From: Moraxellaceae bacterium
Lineage (GTDB): Bacteria > Pseudomonadota > Gammaproteobacteria > Pseudomonadales > Ketobacteraceae
DNA: 10,207 nt
Reading direction: 5' to 3'
Assembly: GCA_002402125.1 (NCBI GenBank)
Contig: NVVG01000125.1
Location: 3,065-13,271 of the forward strand
The position numbers were made by a program, and so were the translations under genes. Shown here piece after piece: positions 1 to 5,657 of the stretch (position 1 is the first letter of the stretch; each line of letters begins with the position of its first letter). The notes under the pieces are model-generated. The model was not told the DNA's origin, made no database searches, and saw only the letters and a program-made list of their open reading frames with translations.

Positions 1-245
1 TCAAATGGGGGCATTTTATTTATCGCCTCAATGATTCGTGAAGTCCATACCGGCCAAAAATCTCCACATAACTCTATTATTTGAATTCCGTCCCCTATCA
101 TTTTTTTGGCTCCCTCGAATGATCCCTTCGGCTTCCGAATTCCCACCACCCTAATTTTAAAGTTTTTAGTAGATTGCTCTTGCTCGAATACATCACCAAT
201 AACGATAGAACAGAATCTTTCTAAAACCATATCTAAACTACCCAT
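1..245 (-). CDS. Hypothetical protein, 3'-truncated by the window edge
   Basis: The frame opens at ATG (245) and stays open to the window edge, giving 81 complete codons beginning MGSLDMVLERFCSIV. I do not recognise the family. The visible part is soluble in character, with no signal peptide or membrane helix, and mixes hydrophobic and charged residues (for example VVGIRKPKGSFEGAKKMIG and ELCGDFWPVWTSRIIEA). The start lies 36 bp after the GTTAGGC core of the attC at 281-329, as expected for the first gene of a cassette read on the minus strand. No strong Shine-Dalgarno sequence is visible, and a second ATG at codon 6 could also be used. It is probably a real cassette gene because the frame is long and well placed, but its function is unknown. 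Confidence 0.6.
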   Translation of the reverse strand, partial: MGSLDMVLERFCSIVIGDVFEQEQSTKNFKIRVVGIRKPKGSFEGAKKMIGDGIQIIELCGDFWPVWTSRIIEAINKMPPF

Positions 246-280
246 TATTACTACTTTTTAAAGGGGTATAGCTTTTCGAT

Positions 281-329
281 GCCTAACAGTTAAATTATGC
301 GATCGTCAATTTAAACAATAAAGTTAAAC
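281..329 (-). other. attC-like recombination site (cassette boundary)
   Basis: Both core sites fit the integron consensus: GCCTAAC (281-287, RYYYAAC) and GTTAAAC (323-329, GTTRRRY). They are 49 bp apart end to end. Between them lies an inverted repeat, TTAAATT (291-297) facing AATTTAA, with GCGATCG in the loop, so the single strand could fold as attC sites do. Read on the minus strand the site ends G|TTAGGC just before the gene that runs off the left edge. Assignment rests on core match plus palindrome, not on a covariance model. Confidence 0.6.
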
Positions 330-339
330 ACGCCGACAC

Positions 340-444
340 TTAAAATAAATATGTTAACCCGGCCGATACCTTACGCACTCTGAAATTTGACCACAACATA
401 CTATAGCTATACAACAATCTAATGAATAAAACAGTCCTATTCAT
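340..444 (-). CDS. Possible 34-aa small ORF between attC-like cores
   Basis: An ATG-started frame (MNRTVLFIRLLYSYSM...) of 34 codons ends beside the attC at 281-329. A GGAG sits only one base before the ATG, too close for a normal ribosome site. An upstream six-codon frame (MYLKGV) overlaps its start as ATGA. The peptide is hydrophobic and basic with no recognisable domain. This cassette-sized segment (about 287-471) may well be non-coding, and the entry is offered only as the best available frame. Confidence 0.15.
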   Translation of the reverse strand: MNRTVLFIRLLYSYSMLWSNFRVRKVSAGLTYLF

Positions 445-470
445 ACTCCTTTCAGGTACATTTCTAAGGC

Positions 471-477
471 GCCCAAC
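471..477 (-). other. Possible cassette core site GCCCAAC
   Basis: GCCCAAC fits the RYYYAAC/GTTRRRY core consensus exactly. A candidate partner, GTTAGGA, lies at 595-601, but the 131-bp interval has only weak internal pairing (a GAGGGA/TCCCTC hairpin at 575-588). It may be a decayed attC or a chance heptamer. Confidence 0.25.
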
Positions 478-610
478 GCCAACCGAAATCGACCAAGCTA
501 TTTGCGCGGAGTTCGATTAGACAAAGTAAATCCATGGAACATCCAAAGCGCCAAGATAAATCGGCAAAAAATTTGAGGGAAATCCCTCTGCTCAGTTAGG
601 AGTAATTATT

Positions 611-686
611 GCTGGGACCTCGAGTCATGGGTCGCTGCCCGTAAGGGTAGAGGCTAAGCGTTGACAAAGGAACGTGCAGGCCCAGT
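611..686 (+). ncRNA. Unidentified structured intergenic segment, possible RNA remnant
   Basis: This part of the 538-bp gene-free stretch 246-783 contains nested complementary segments: CTGGG (612-616) with CCCAG (681-685), CCTC (618-621) with GAGG (650-653), and CCC (638-640) with GGG (645-647) around a GTAA loop. The arrangement and the GGAACGTGCAGGCCCAG segment recall domain I of group II introns, but no intron boundary, domain V or reverse transcriptase is visible, so the family is not established. It could equally be the untranslated tail of the neighbouring receptor transcript or a decayed cassette. Confidence 0.15.
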
Positions 687-783
687 ATTGAGCTCCGAAA
701 TCACCACTTGAAAGTGCTGACTGGTGTTATATTTGCGACGAAACCATCGCACGGGCTTTCGCACTCGTCGAACGAATTGGATT

Positions 784-3114
784 CTAGAATCTCGCCTGAA
801 CACCCAGCCCCAATGTTCGAGGTTCATTCAACGTTGTTACTGCCAACCCCAAAGAGTTCAAGGATGTTCCTGTTTCAAATTTTTCGTTCATCAGGTTTTT
901 TCCCCAGATATACAACTCCCAATTTTCTATGTCTGAATTGTATCCAATGCGTCCATTAACATACCACTGTTTTTCTCTAAGTTGATGCACCGGATCATTG
1001 TTAGGGTTATTATAATATTCACTGCTGTATGTATAATTTATATGGCTAAGCATATATCCACCATTAATTCTGTGTCGATGAGCAATCTGAAAACTAGCAG
1101 TCAGATCTGGTGCCGATAATTTGTTACCGGAATAATCAATACCATCGGGTAATATGAACTCGTCGTATTCTGCATCCTGATACCCAATACGCGTCGTTAA
1201 AGAAAGTAGGTTTGATAGCGCCCAGGTTACATCAAGCTCCAGCCCCTGCACTGTTGCAATACCTTGATTTGTGATGAAATTCCTCGAGACTTGTTGCGTA
1301 ACGATTATGTCTTCGTATTCCATATAAAACAAAGCTGCATTGAGTACTAGATTGTAATCTTTTGAGTATAACTTAGTACCCAGCTCGTAACTGACAGTTT
1401 TTTCCGGCTCAAGCTTAAACTTCATCTCTGTAATCTCTGTCGGCAAATAAGCCAAACCAGGAATTACCACAAACTCTGAAGGAACACCTGCTTGTACTAA
1501 ATTGGCTCTCATGCCACCACTCTTTGAACCGGTGGCAATTGTGAAATAAAACATGGTATTTTCGGACCATAGATAGCGCAGCGCTACATTCCCGGTGATA
1601 GATTCATCTGTCATATCATCGTCCAAATTCAAATGTGGATAAAAGCAGAGACCTGTTAAGGGGCCAGGGTCGGTCCAACATTGATTCCGCTGAATGTAAT
1701 GTGCATCGCGGTAATCGTAGGTGTAACGCAAGCCTAGCGTACCAATGAGTTTCTTGCTAAAATGATAATCGCCACTACCATATAATGCATTGTTTCTGGA
1801 TATAAAGTCAGTTAAATATTCAGCTGCCACCACACCGGTTTGATTGATCGCACCACCTGAACTTAAAAGAATAAAATAGTTTGCAAACGCTGCATCAGCA
1901 ATGAATCTATCGTTTGAATTAGCATCAATGCTTTCAAAATAGAAACCACCAATCCAGCTAAGCTTGCCAGTTGAACCATTTATACTTATCTCGGAACTGA
2001 AAAGGTCCGTTTCATCAATGTCTGGAGACGATATCAATGGTTGCGGAAACGCATCATCATCATCTCGAGTTGAGCCGTTCTCTTCATTGCGAGCCGCCAA
2101 AATCCATTGTATTTCGGTCCCGTTGTCGAGCTTGTATTTCGTAGTGACGTTCAAGCCCCAAAAGTCGAGGTTTCGTGTTGCGTAATCATTTTGGTTCACA
2201 TGATAACTGGATAATCTAAGGGTATTAAGGTCTGTCTCAAGTCCCGTTGTGGCCGCTATATCCTCCAAAGCCGAGGACGAGCCAGAATCAGGAGGCGCTC
2301 TTAGAATCCCAAAAATCGTATTGTTTTCTTCTGTGTAATAGTCGATGTAAGTATTGACCGATAATTTTTCGTTCGGCTGATAACGAAATTGCAAGCGAGC
2401 ATACTTCCGATCATTGCCATTCAATGTACTTCCATCAAAGTCATTCTTGTAGTAGCCATCTTTCTCAGAGAATCTAAAACTGGCGCGCGTCAGCCATTTA
2501 TCGTTCAGGACGTAATTTACCACCCCCTCAATATAGGTGTAATCCTGGTTGCCAGCTTTGACATTAATTCGATATTCATTTTTATTGATCGGTTTATTGG
2601 TTTTCAAGGACACCGCCCCTGACAGCGTGTTTAATCCGAACAGCGTTCCCTGTGGGCCGCGCACAACCTCGACCTGTTGCATATCAACCATGGGATAGTT
2701 AGTACTATGCCTTGGCAAATGAACGCCATCCAGATAAAAGGTATTGCCCGATTCAAGAGTAATATTAAAGCTGCTGGAGGAAATCCCCCTTAAAGATGAA
2801 TTGAACATGTTCGGAACGTACTTGATAACGCCATCAAATAAATTATCCGCACTAATGGTCTGGAGTTCTTTTTCGGTGATAACGGTAATGGATAATGGGG
2901 ACTTATTAATGGGTTCTAGAACTTTCCTTGCAGTAACCCGAATATTAAGCTGCTCTATAACACTCGATACCATCGCTTCCATTTCTTCTTCGAAGGAAAG
3001 GTATTCGTTATCAACTTCTTCTAGTGAGTGACTACTCTCAGATGCGGAACTAGTCTGAGCCTGTTGGGCATAAATAATTAGAAATATTAATAATAGGTAC
3101 CTTACACCGTTCAA
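784..3114 (-). CDS. TonB-dependent outer-membrane receptor
   Basis: This 776-aa protein has the architecture of a TonB-dependent receptor, which takes up siderophores, cobalamin, heme, carbohydrates or other substrates across the outer membrane using TonB/ExbBD energy. Residues 1-20 form a signal peptide (MNGVRYLLLIFLIIYAQQAQ). An unusual acidic stretch (about 28-55) precedes a TonB-box/plug entry (LNIRVTARKV, 56-65). The plug runs to about 172 and carries VEVVRGPQGTLFG at 148-160. The rest is a beta-barrel rich in aromatic strands and ends in Phe (LGLGVQARF), as required for barrel assembly. The start is TTG, supported by GGAG eight bases upstream and by the signal peptide; no ATG occurs before residue 45. 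The substrate cannot be read from sequence. No TonB, FecR or transporter gene adjoins it, which suits isolated accessory cargo. At 2.3 kb it would be very large for a cassette. Confidence 0.93.
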   Translation of the reverse strand: MNGVRYLLLIFLIIYAQQAQTSSASESSHSLEEVDNEYLSFEEEMEAMVSSVIEQLNIRVTARKVLEPINKSPLSITVITEKELQTISADNLFDGVIKYVPNMFNSSLRGISSSSFNITLESGNTFYLDGVHLPRHSTNYPMVDMQQVEVVRGPQGTLFGLNTLSGAVSLKTNKPINKNEYRINVKAGNQDYTYIEGVVNYVLNDKWLTRASFRFSEKDGYYKNDFDGSTLNGNDRKYARLQFRYQPNEKLSVNTYIDYYTEENNTIFGILRAPPDSGSSSALEDIAATTGLETDLNTLRLSSYHVNQNDYATRNLDFWGLNVTTKYKLDNGTEIQWILAARNEENGSTRDDDDAFPQPLISSPDIDETDLFSSEISINGSTGKLSWIGGFYFESIDANSNDRFIADAAFANYFILLSSGGAINQTGVVAAEYLTDFISRNNALYGSGDYHFSKKLIGTLGLRYTYDYRDAHYIQRNQCWTDPGPLTGLCFYPHLNLDDDMTDESITGNVALRYLWSENTMFYFTIATGSKSGGMRANLVQAGVPSEFVVIPGLAYLPTEITEMKFKLEPEKTVSYELGTKLYSKDYNLVLNAALFYMEYEDIIVTQQVSRNFITNQGIATVQGLELDVTWALSNLLSLTTRIGYQDAEYDEFILPDGIDYSGNKLSAPDLTASFQIAHRHRINGGYMLSHINYTYSSEYYNNPNNDPVHQLREKQWYVNGRIGYNSDIENWELYIWGKNLMNEKFETGTSLNSLGLAVTTLNEPRTLGLGVQARF

Positions 3115-3406
3115 GTTCTATTCTCCGCCGAAGGGGCCTTACCCGTTATCAATATCAGGTATGCAAAAGCAAATCCCAATGCGAAATTTAACGCACAACA
3201 ACTGGTACAGCCATTTTCCAGGAAAAATGCTCCATCAACTTCTTATATCCCAATAATTAAAACCTATAACTGAAAACTATTTATTTGTGTATGTATGGAA
3301 TAATGCTATCTGACTACATCACCCATCATTAACATTAGCACAAAACTTCCTTTAAGACGCTGCAGCAACATAAAACATGATCATTCAAACTATTTTGTCA
3401 GCCGGC

Positions 3407-3777
3407 TCACACCCAGATGTCATTATCGGCTGTAAGATCCCCACCCGAATTCCCGGTATTTGTAACCCCTTTAGGTTCAACAAACAAAACCTTACACAAA
3501 CCTCTAGCAAAAGGCTTATGCTCAACCCCTTGGGAATGATAAACATTTTACCTTCACCTAGAGTAACTTTTCCATCTCTAAATTAAATTGCTAGCGTTCC
3601 TTCAATTATTATAAAAACTTAATCAGTATCCGGATGATCATGCCAAACAAACTCGCCTTCCCCTTTTGCTAATTTAAATTGATAGTCATTCATCTCCGCA
3701 ACCACCCGCGGAGACCAAAGGTCATAAAATTTTGATAGCTTGTTACTTAAATTAATCGCTTCGTATTTTATGCTCAC
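3407..3777 (-). pseudogene. Decayed cupin-domain protein
   Basis: Reading on the minus strand from a GTG at 3777, the first 52 codons (MSIKYEAINLSNKLSKFYD... to GEFVWHDHPDTD) match the start of small single-domain cupins, including the HDHP metal-ligand region. The frame then meets TAA (3619-3621) where Glu is expected and continues VFIIIEGTLAI. A short deletion near 3580-3583 shifts it, followed by RDGKVTLGEGKMFIIPKG. One missing G in the run at about 3526-3529 shifts it again, followed by VEHKPFARGLCKVLFVEPKG and a final ...NDIWV stop at 3407-3409. One nonsense and two frameshift lesions make an active product unlikely. The start lies 14 bp after the GTTATCT core near 3785, so it was once a cassette gene. 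The reconstruction by frame-hopping is convincing because each segment fits the cupin pattern in order. Confidence 0.85.
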
Positions 3778-3784
3778 TTTTATC

Positions 3785-3831
3785 AGATAACGTCCTATCG
3801 TGACGCACTCTCTATGCGTCGCTTACAAATG
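3785..3831 (-). other. Partial attC-like site upstream of the cupin pseudogene
   Basis: AGATAAC (3785-3791) is a good core, and next to it lies a GACGC/GCGTC hairpin closely resembling those in the sites at 5062 and 10059 (GACGCATAGAGAGTGCGTC here against GACGCATAAGGCACGCGTC there, minus strand). The distal core is degraded to something like TTTGTAAG, so the site may be inactive. Confidence 0.45.
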
Positions 3832-3939
3832 AATTCCTCCGTAAAAACTCCTGATCCCCCACTCTGGTCAGCCACGAATAAAGCACAGCCAGTGAGAGAC
3901 ATTTGAATTATTGAAACAACAATAACTAGTTATAATCTC

Positions 3940-3986
3940 ATATTCTTATATTCTTATATTCTTATATTCTTATATTCTTATATTCC
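3940..3986. repeat. Octanucleotide tandem repeat (ATATTCTT)n
   Basis: Five complete copies of ATATTCTT follow one another without mismatch and a sixth is partial (ATATTCC). The array lies in the gene-free stretch 3778-4309. Perfect identity suggests recent slippage, so copy number may vary between strains. It does not lie in a reading frame or beside an obvious promoter. Confidence 0.9.
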
Positions 3987-4099
3987 TTGATTGGTGTAAA
4001 AACAGATTCATTTCCACTTCAAAAGACTATTACTTCTACTTTATAGTCATTGGGTCTTGTTTAGAGCTATTATCAAACAAGGGGTTTTACACCCTGACG

Positions 4100-4208
4100 A
4101 CTTGCTAAACCGCGCGGGCGACTTGGCAGGCTGGCAGCTCATGTGATGGAACTGCAGAAACTGCCAAAATTAAAAAGAATCAAAATACCCGCGTCGGTTT
4201 CAGCAACT
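4100..4208. repeat. 109-bp imperfect palindrome, possible decayed VCR-like attC
   Basis: The outer arms 4100-4118 (ACTTGCTAAACCGCGCGGG) and 4188-4208 (complement AGTTGCTGAAACCGACGCGGG) pair with a few mismatches and bulges. A second inner pair, TTGGCAG near 4123 against CTGCCAA near 4171, extends the fold. Length and layout resemble the long attC sites (VCR type) of Vibrio-like arrays. The expected core GCCTAAC reads GCCTAGC on the minus strand just outside the right arm, so it may no longer recombine. It lies downstream of the SPFH gene, where that gene's attC should be. A transcription terminator is the alternative, but no T-run follows. Confidence 0.5.
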
Positions 4209-4309
4209 TGCTAGGCAACCGAACCTTTCTAGTTCTTAAAAAGTGCTTTACCGTCAGATGTACTTAGAAACCAGAAACCTGTTGATCAAAAGACATATCT
4301 CGCTCAATG

Positions 4310-5050
4310 CTACCGCTTTTTTAAAGCTTCGCTTCTGTTTTTAGTCAACTCAGCTAGCAATTTGGCCTCAATCGCTTCGGCAACCAATTTAGGTAGCTTA
4401 ATTTCTGTAATAAGCAGATCATCAAGCCGAATATAATTTTGTCGTAATTCACTGCTCACAGACAAAAATACGTTTTGAGCTATGTCCCTCTGTGTAGAGT
4501 AGATCGTTTGAGGTTCGTATTCGCCAATAACTCGGCGAATTACCGCTTGTGTTTCAGGAATAACAACTGTATCTATATAATTGGGTCCAATTATCCGATG
4601 AAGCAGGTGCACCTGATCCCGAATAGGGTTGAACCGCACCGAAGCTTTTATTTGAATAGGTAAACCATTACTACTCAATACAGAAAAATTAGTTTCCCGC
4701 TGCTGAATACGCGTATCATATCTGTACATAACATTAAAGGGATTGATAACATGTAGCCCCTCATCATAAAGACGACTTTCGGTACCATTGTCAAAGCGTT
4801 TCCACAAAACACCTTTTTCGCCAGGATAGACATTCATAAAGGTATGGTTAAATAAAGAGACCACAAGAAACAAAGTTAGAAAGAATGCAAAGAGAGCCTT
4901 TATCTTACGCGCATAAGGTTGCATAACATCAACGATTTTTTCGTCCAAGCACCGCTCATCTTTAACGGACACTACTTCGCTTTGAATTATCAATTTATCC
5001 ATATCGAGATCAGTAGCATCTATTTCAGAAGTTTCACCCATATGAGTCAT
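4310..5050 (-). CDS. Band-7/SPFH (prohibitin-like) membrane protein, short C-terminus
   Basis: This 246-aa protein has a cytoplasmic N-terminus of about 48 residues, one membrane segment (about 51-67, ALFAFFLTLFLVVSLF) and an SPFH core (about 71-225). The core includes VYPGEKGVLWKRF, the GLHVINPF segment, IQIKASVRFNPI and IRLDDLLITEIKLPKLVAEAIEAK. SPFH proteins scaffold membrane microdomains and regulate proteases. Prohibitin-type members normally continue into a long charged coiled coil after this helix, but here it ends about 13 residues later (NRSEALKKR), so the protein is either a naturally short form or truncated. The ATG lies 12 bp inside the cassette, after GTTAGGC of the attC at 5062. 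The ribosome site is weak, and Met4 is an alternative start. The family call is solid; the role in this cell is unknown. Confidence 0.88.
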   Translation of the reverse strand: MTHMGETSEIDATDLDMDKLIIQSEVVSVKDERCLDEKIVDVMQPYARKIKALFAFFLTLFLVVSLFNHTFMNVYPGEKGVLWKRFDNGTESRLYDEGLHVINPFNVMYRYDTRIQQRETNFSVLSSNGLPIQIKASVRFNPIRDQVHLLHRIIGPNYIDTVVIPETQAVIRRVIGEYEPQTIYSTQRDIAQNVFLSVSSELRQNYIRLDDLLITEIKLPKLVAEAIEAKLLAELTKNRSEALKKR

Positions 5051-5061
5051 CGACCCATTAC

Positions 5062-5119
5062 GCCTAACGTCTAATTTAGACGCGTGCCTTATGCGTCGTT
5101 TTTAAAATTATTGTTAGAG
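5062..5119 (-). other. attC-like recombination site upstream of the SPFH gene
   Basis: The cores are GCCTAAC (5062-5068) and GTTAGAG (5113-5119), 58 bp end to end. On the minus strand the interior carries GACGC-ATAAGGCAC-GCGTC, which folds as a hairpin, with further A/T-rich pairing outside. The SPFH start codon follows G|TTAGGC directly. A near-identical site lies at 10059-10116 and a diverged relative at 3785, so this is the array's recurrent attC type. Confidence 0.7.
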
Positions 5120-5174
5120 TATATCAGAGATGCGCCCTATCAATAGCTTTCTAAGAAGACAGCTGCTTCCACAT
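5065..5174. repeat. 110-bp dispersed repeat, copy 1
   Basis: This segment is largely identical to 10062-10171 in the same orientation and with equal length. It covers most of the attC and continues about 55 bp beyond it (GTTAGAGTATATCAGAGAT, then AGAAGACAGCTGCTTCCACA), with a divergent dozen bases between. Conservation beyond the recombination site means that the 3' end of the preceding cassette is shared too, pointing to duplicated or related cassettes. Confidence 0.85.
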
Positions 5175-5302
5175 TCCGGTCATATTATATTGGCACGATA
5201 GAAGGACCTAGCCAGCTAAAGCGGCCATTCGTGAAATGCCATTATTAATGGATCTTAGGCCAAAATCGCTAAGTCACTACATTCGCTCTATGGCGGCGTA
5301 TG

Positions 5303-5338
5303 TTCAATACCGACCAAAATGAGCTGCTCTCGAAAACG
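5303..5338. repeat. Dispersed motif related to 7874-7907
   Basis: TTCAATACCGACCAAAATGA followed by GCTGCTCTCGAAAACG resembles TTCAAAAGCGGCCAAAATGA followed by GCTATTCGAAAAAC at 7875-7907. Both copies lie in non-coding cassette leader sequence. An AGCTAAAGCGG word also occurs near each (about 5214 and 7919), which suggests fragments of a common spacer element. Confidence 0.4.
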
Positions 5339-5375
5339 CTCAATCTTGGCTTATATAGTCATTTAGGATTTTCAT

Positions 5376-5504
5376 ATGGCCAAAATTTCAGTTCTATTGA
5401 CTGGTGCAACAGCAACAGTGCCAGCCCTTGGACTAACGCAATCAATAGAAGAGTTTTTGAAGGAAAGCTTTGATCGTTCAGGCTATTGTTCGTCAATTAG
5501 GTGA
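5376..5504 (+). CDS. Small plus-strand ORF (42 aa), probably a frameshifted gene remnant
   Basis: This frame runs against all neighbours. ATG at 5376 is preceded by AGGA seven bases upstream, a good ribosome site. The peptide starts MAKISVLLTGATATVPALG, reminiscent of the first strand and glycine loop of Rossmann-type NAD(P)-binding or pre-ATP-grasp domains, and stops at 5502-5504. A one-base shift near 5465 gives another protein-like stretch (KALIVQAIVRQLG, then DTPFFIMYE) ending at 5530-5532. I infer either a decayed fragment of a larger enzyme or a small peptide gene; no family can be assigned. The hairpin at 5542-5602 follows closely and might end its transcript. Confidence 0.35.
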   Translation: MAKISVLLTGATATVPALGLTQSIEEFLKESFDRSGYCSSIR

Positions 5505-5541
5505 TACTCCTTTTTTTATAATGTACGAATAACGGGGCGGG

Positions 5542-5602
5542 TCACTTGCTTCATAACACTCTGTACCAGGCTCACTCCAGTGCTATGTTGTGAAGCAAGT
5601 GA
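5542..5602. terminator. Inverted-repeat hairpin between convergent frames
   Basis: TCACTTGCTTCATAACA (5542-5558) and TGTTGTGAAGCAAGTGA (5586-5602) form a 17-bp stem with one mismatch and a 27-nt loop. It lies about 55 bp after the monooxygenase stop and just after the plus-strand small ORF, a place suited to a bidirectional terminator. There is no adjoining T-run on either side, so a mobile-element remnant or attC-like fold is also possible. Confidence 0.45.
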
Positions 5603-5657
5603 TCAGACCTCTTATCTACTTTAAGCCCATGCTTGTCTTTTAATCCTCGTCTTAGGA

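Noticed and set aside
708..959. Plus-strand ORFs of 70-83 aa at 708-959
   Set aside because: They mostly overlap the 3' end of the TonB receptor on the opposite strand, have no ribosome site or recognisable domain, and look like antisense shadows.
3377..3586. Plus-strand 69-aa ORF
   Set aside because: It is antisense to the cupin pseudogene, whose frame-hopped translation gives clear family sequence.
3795..3902. Minus-strand 35-aa ORF starting MSLTGCALFVADQ
   Set aside because: No ribosome site and its end runs through the partial attC; likely chance.
5125..5145. Sigma-70-like TTGATA...TATACT pair (minus strand) before the SPFH cassette
   Set aside because: Spacing is only 14 bp and the -35 box is not kept in the second repeat copy.
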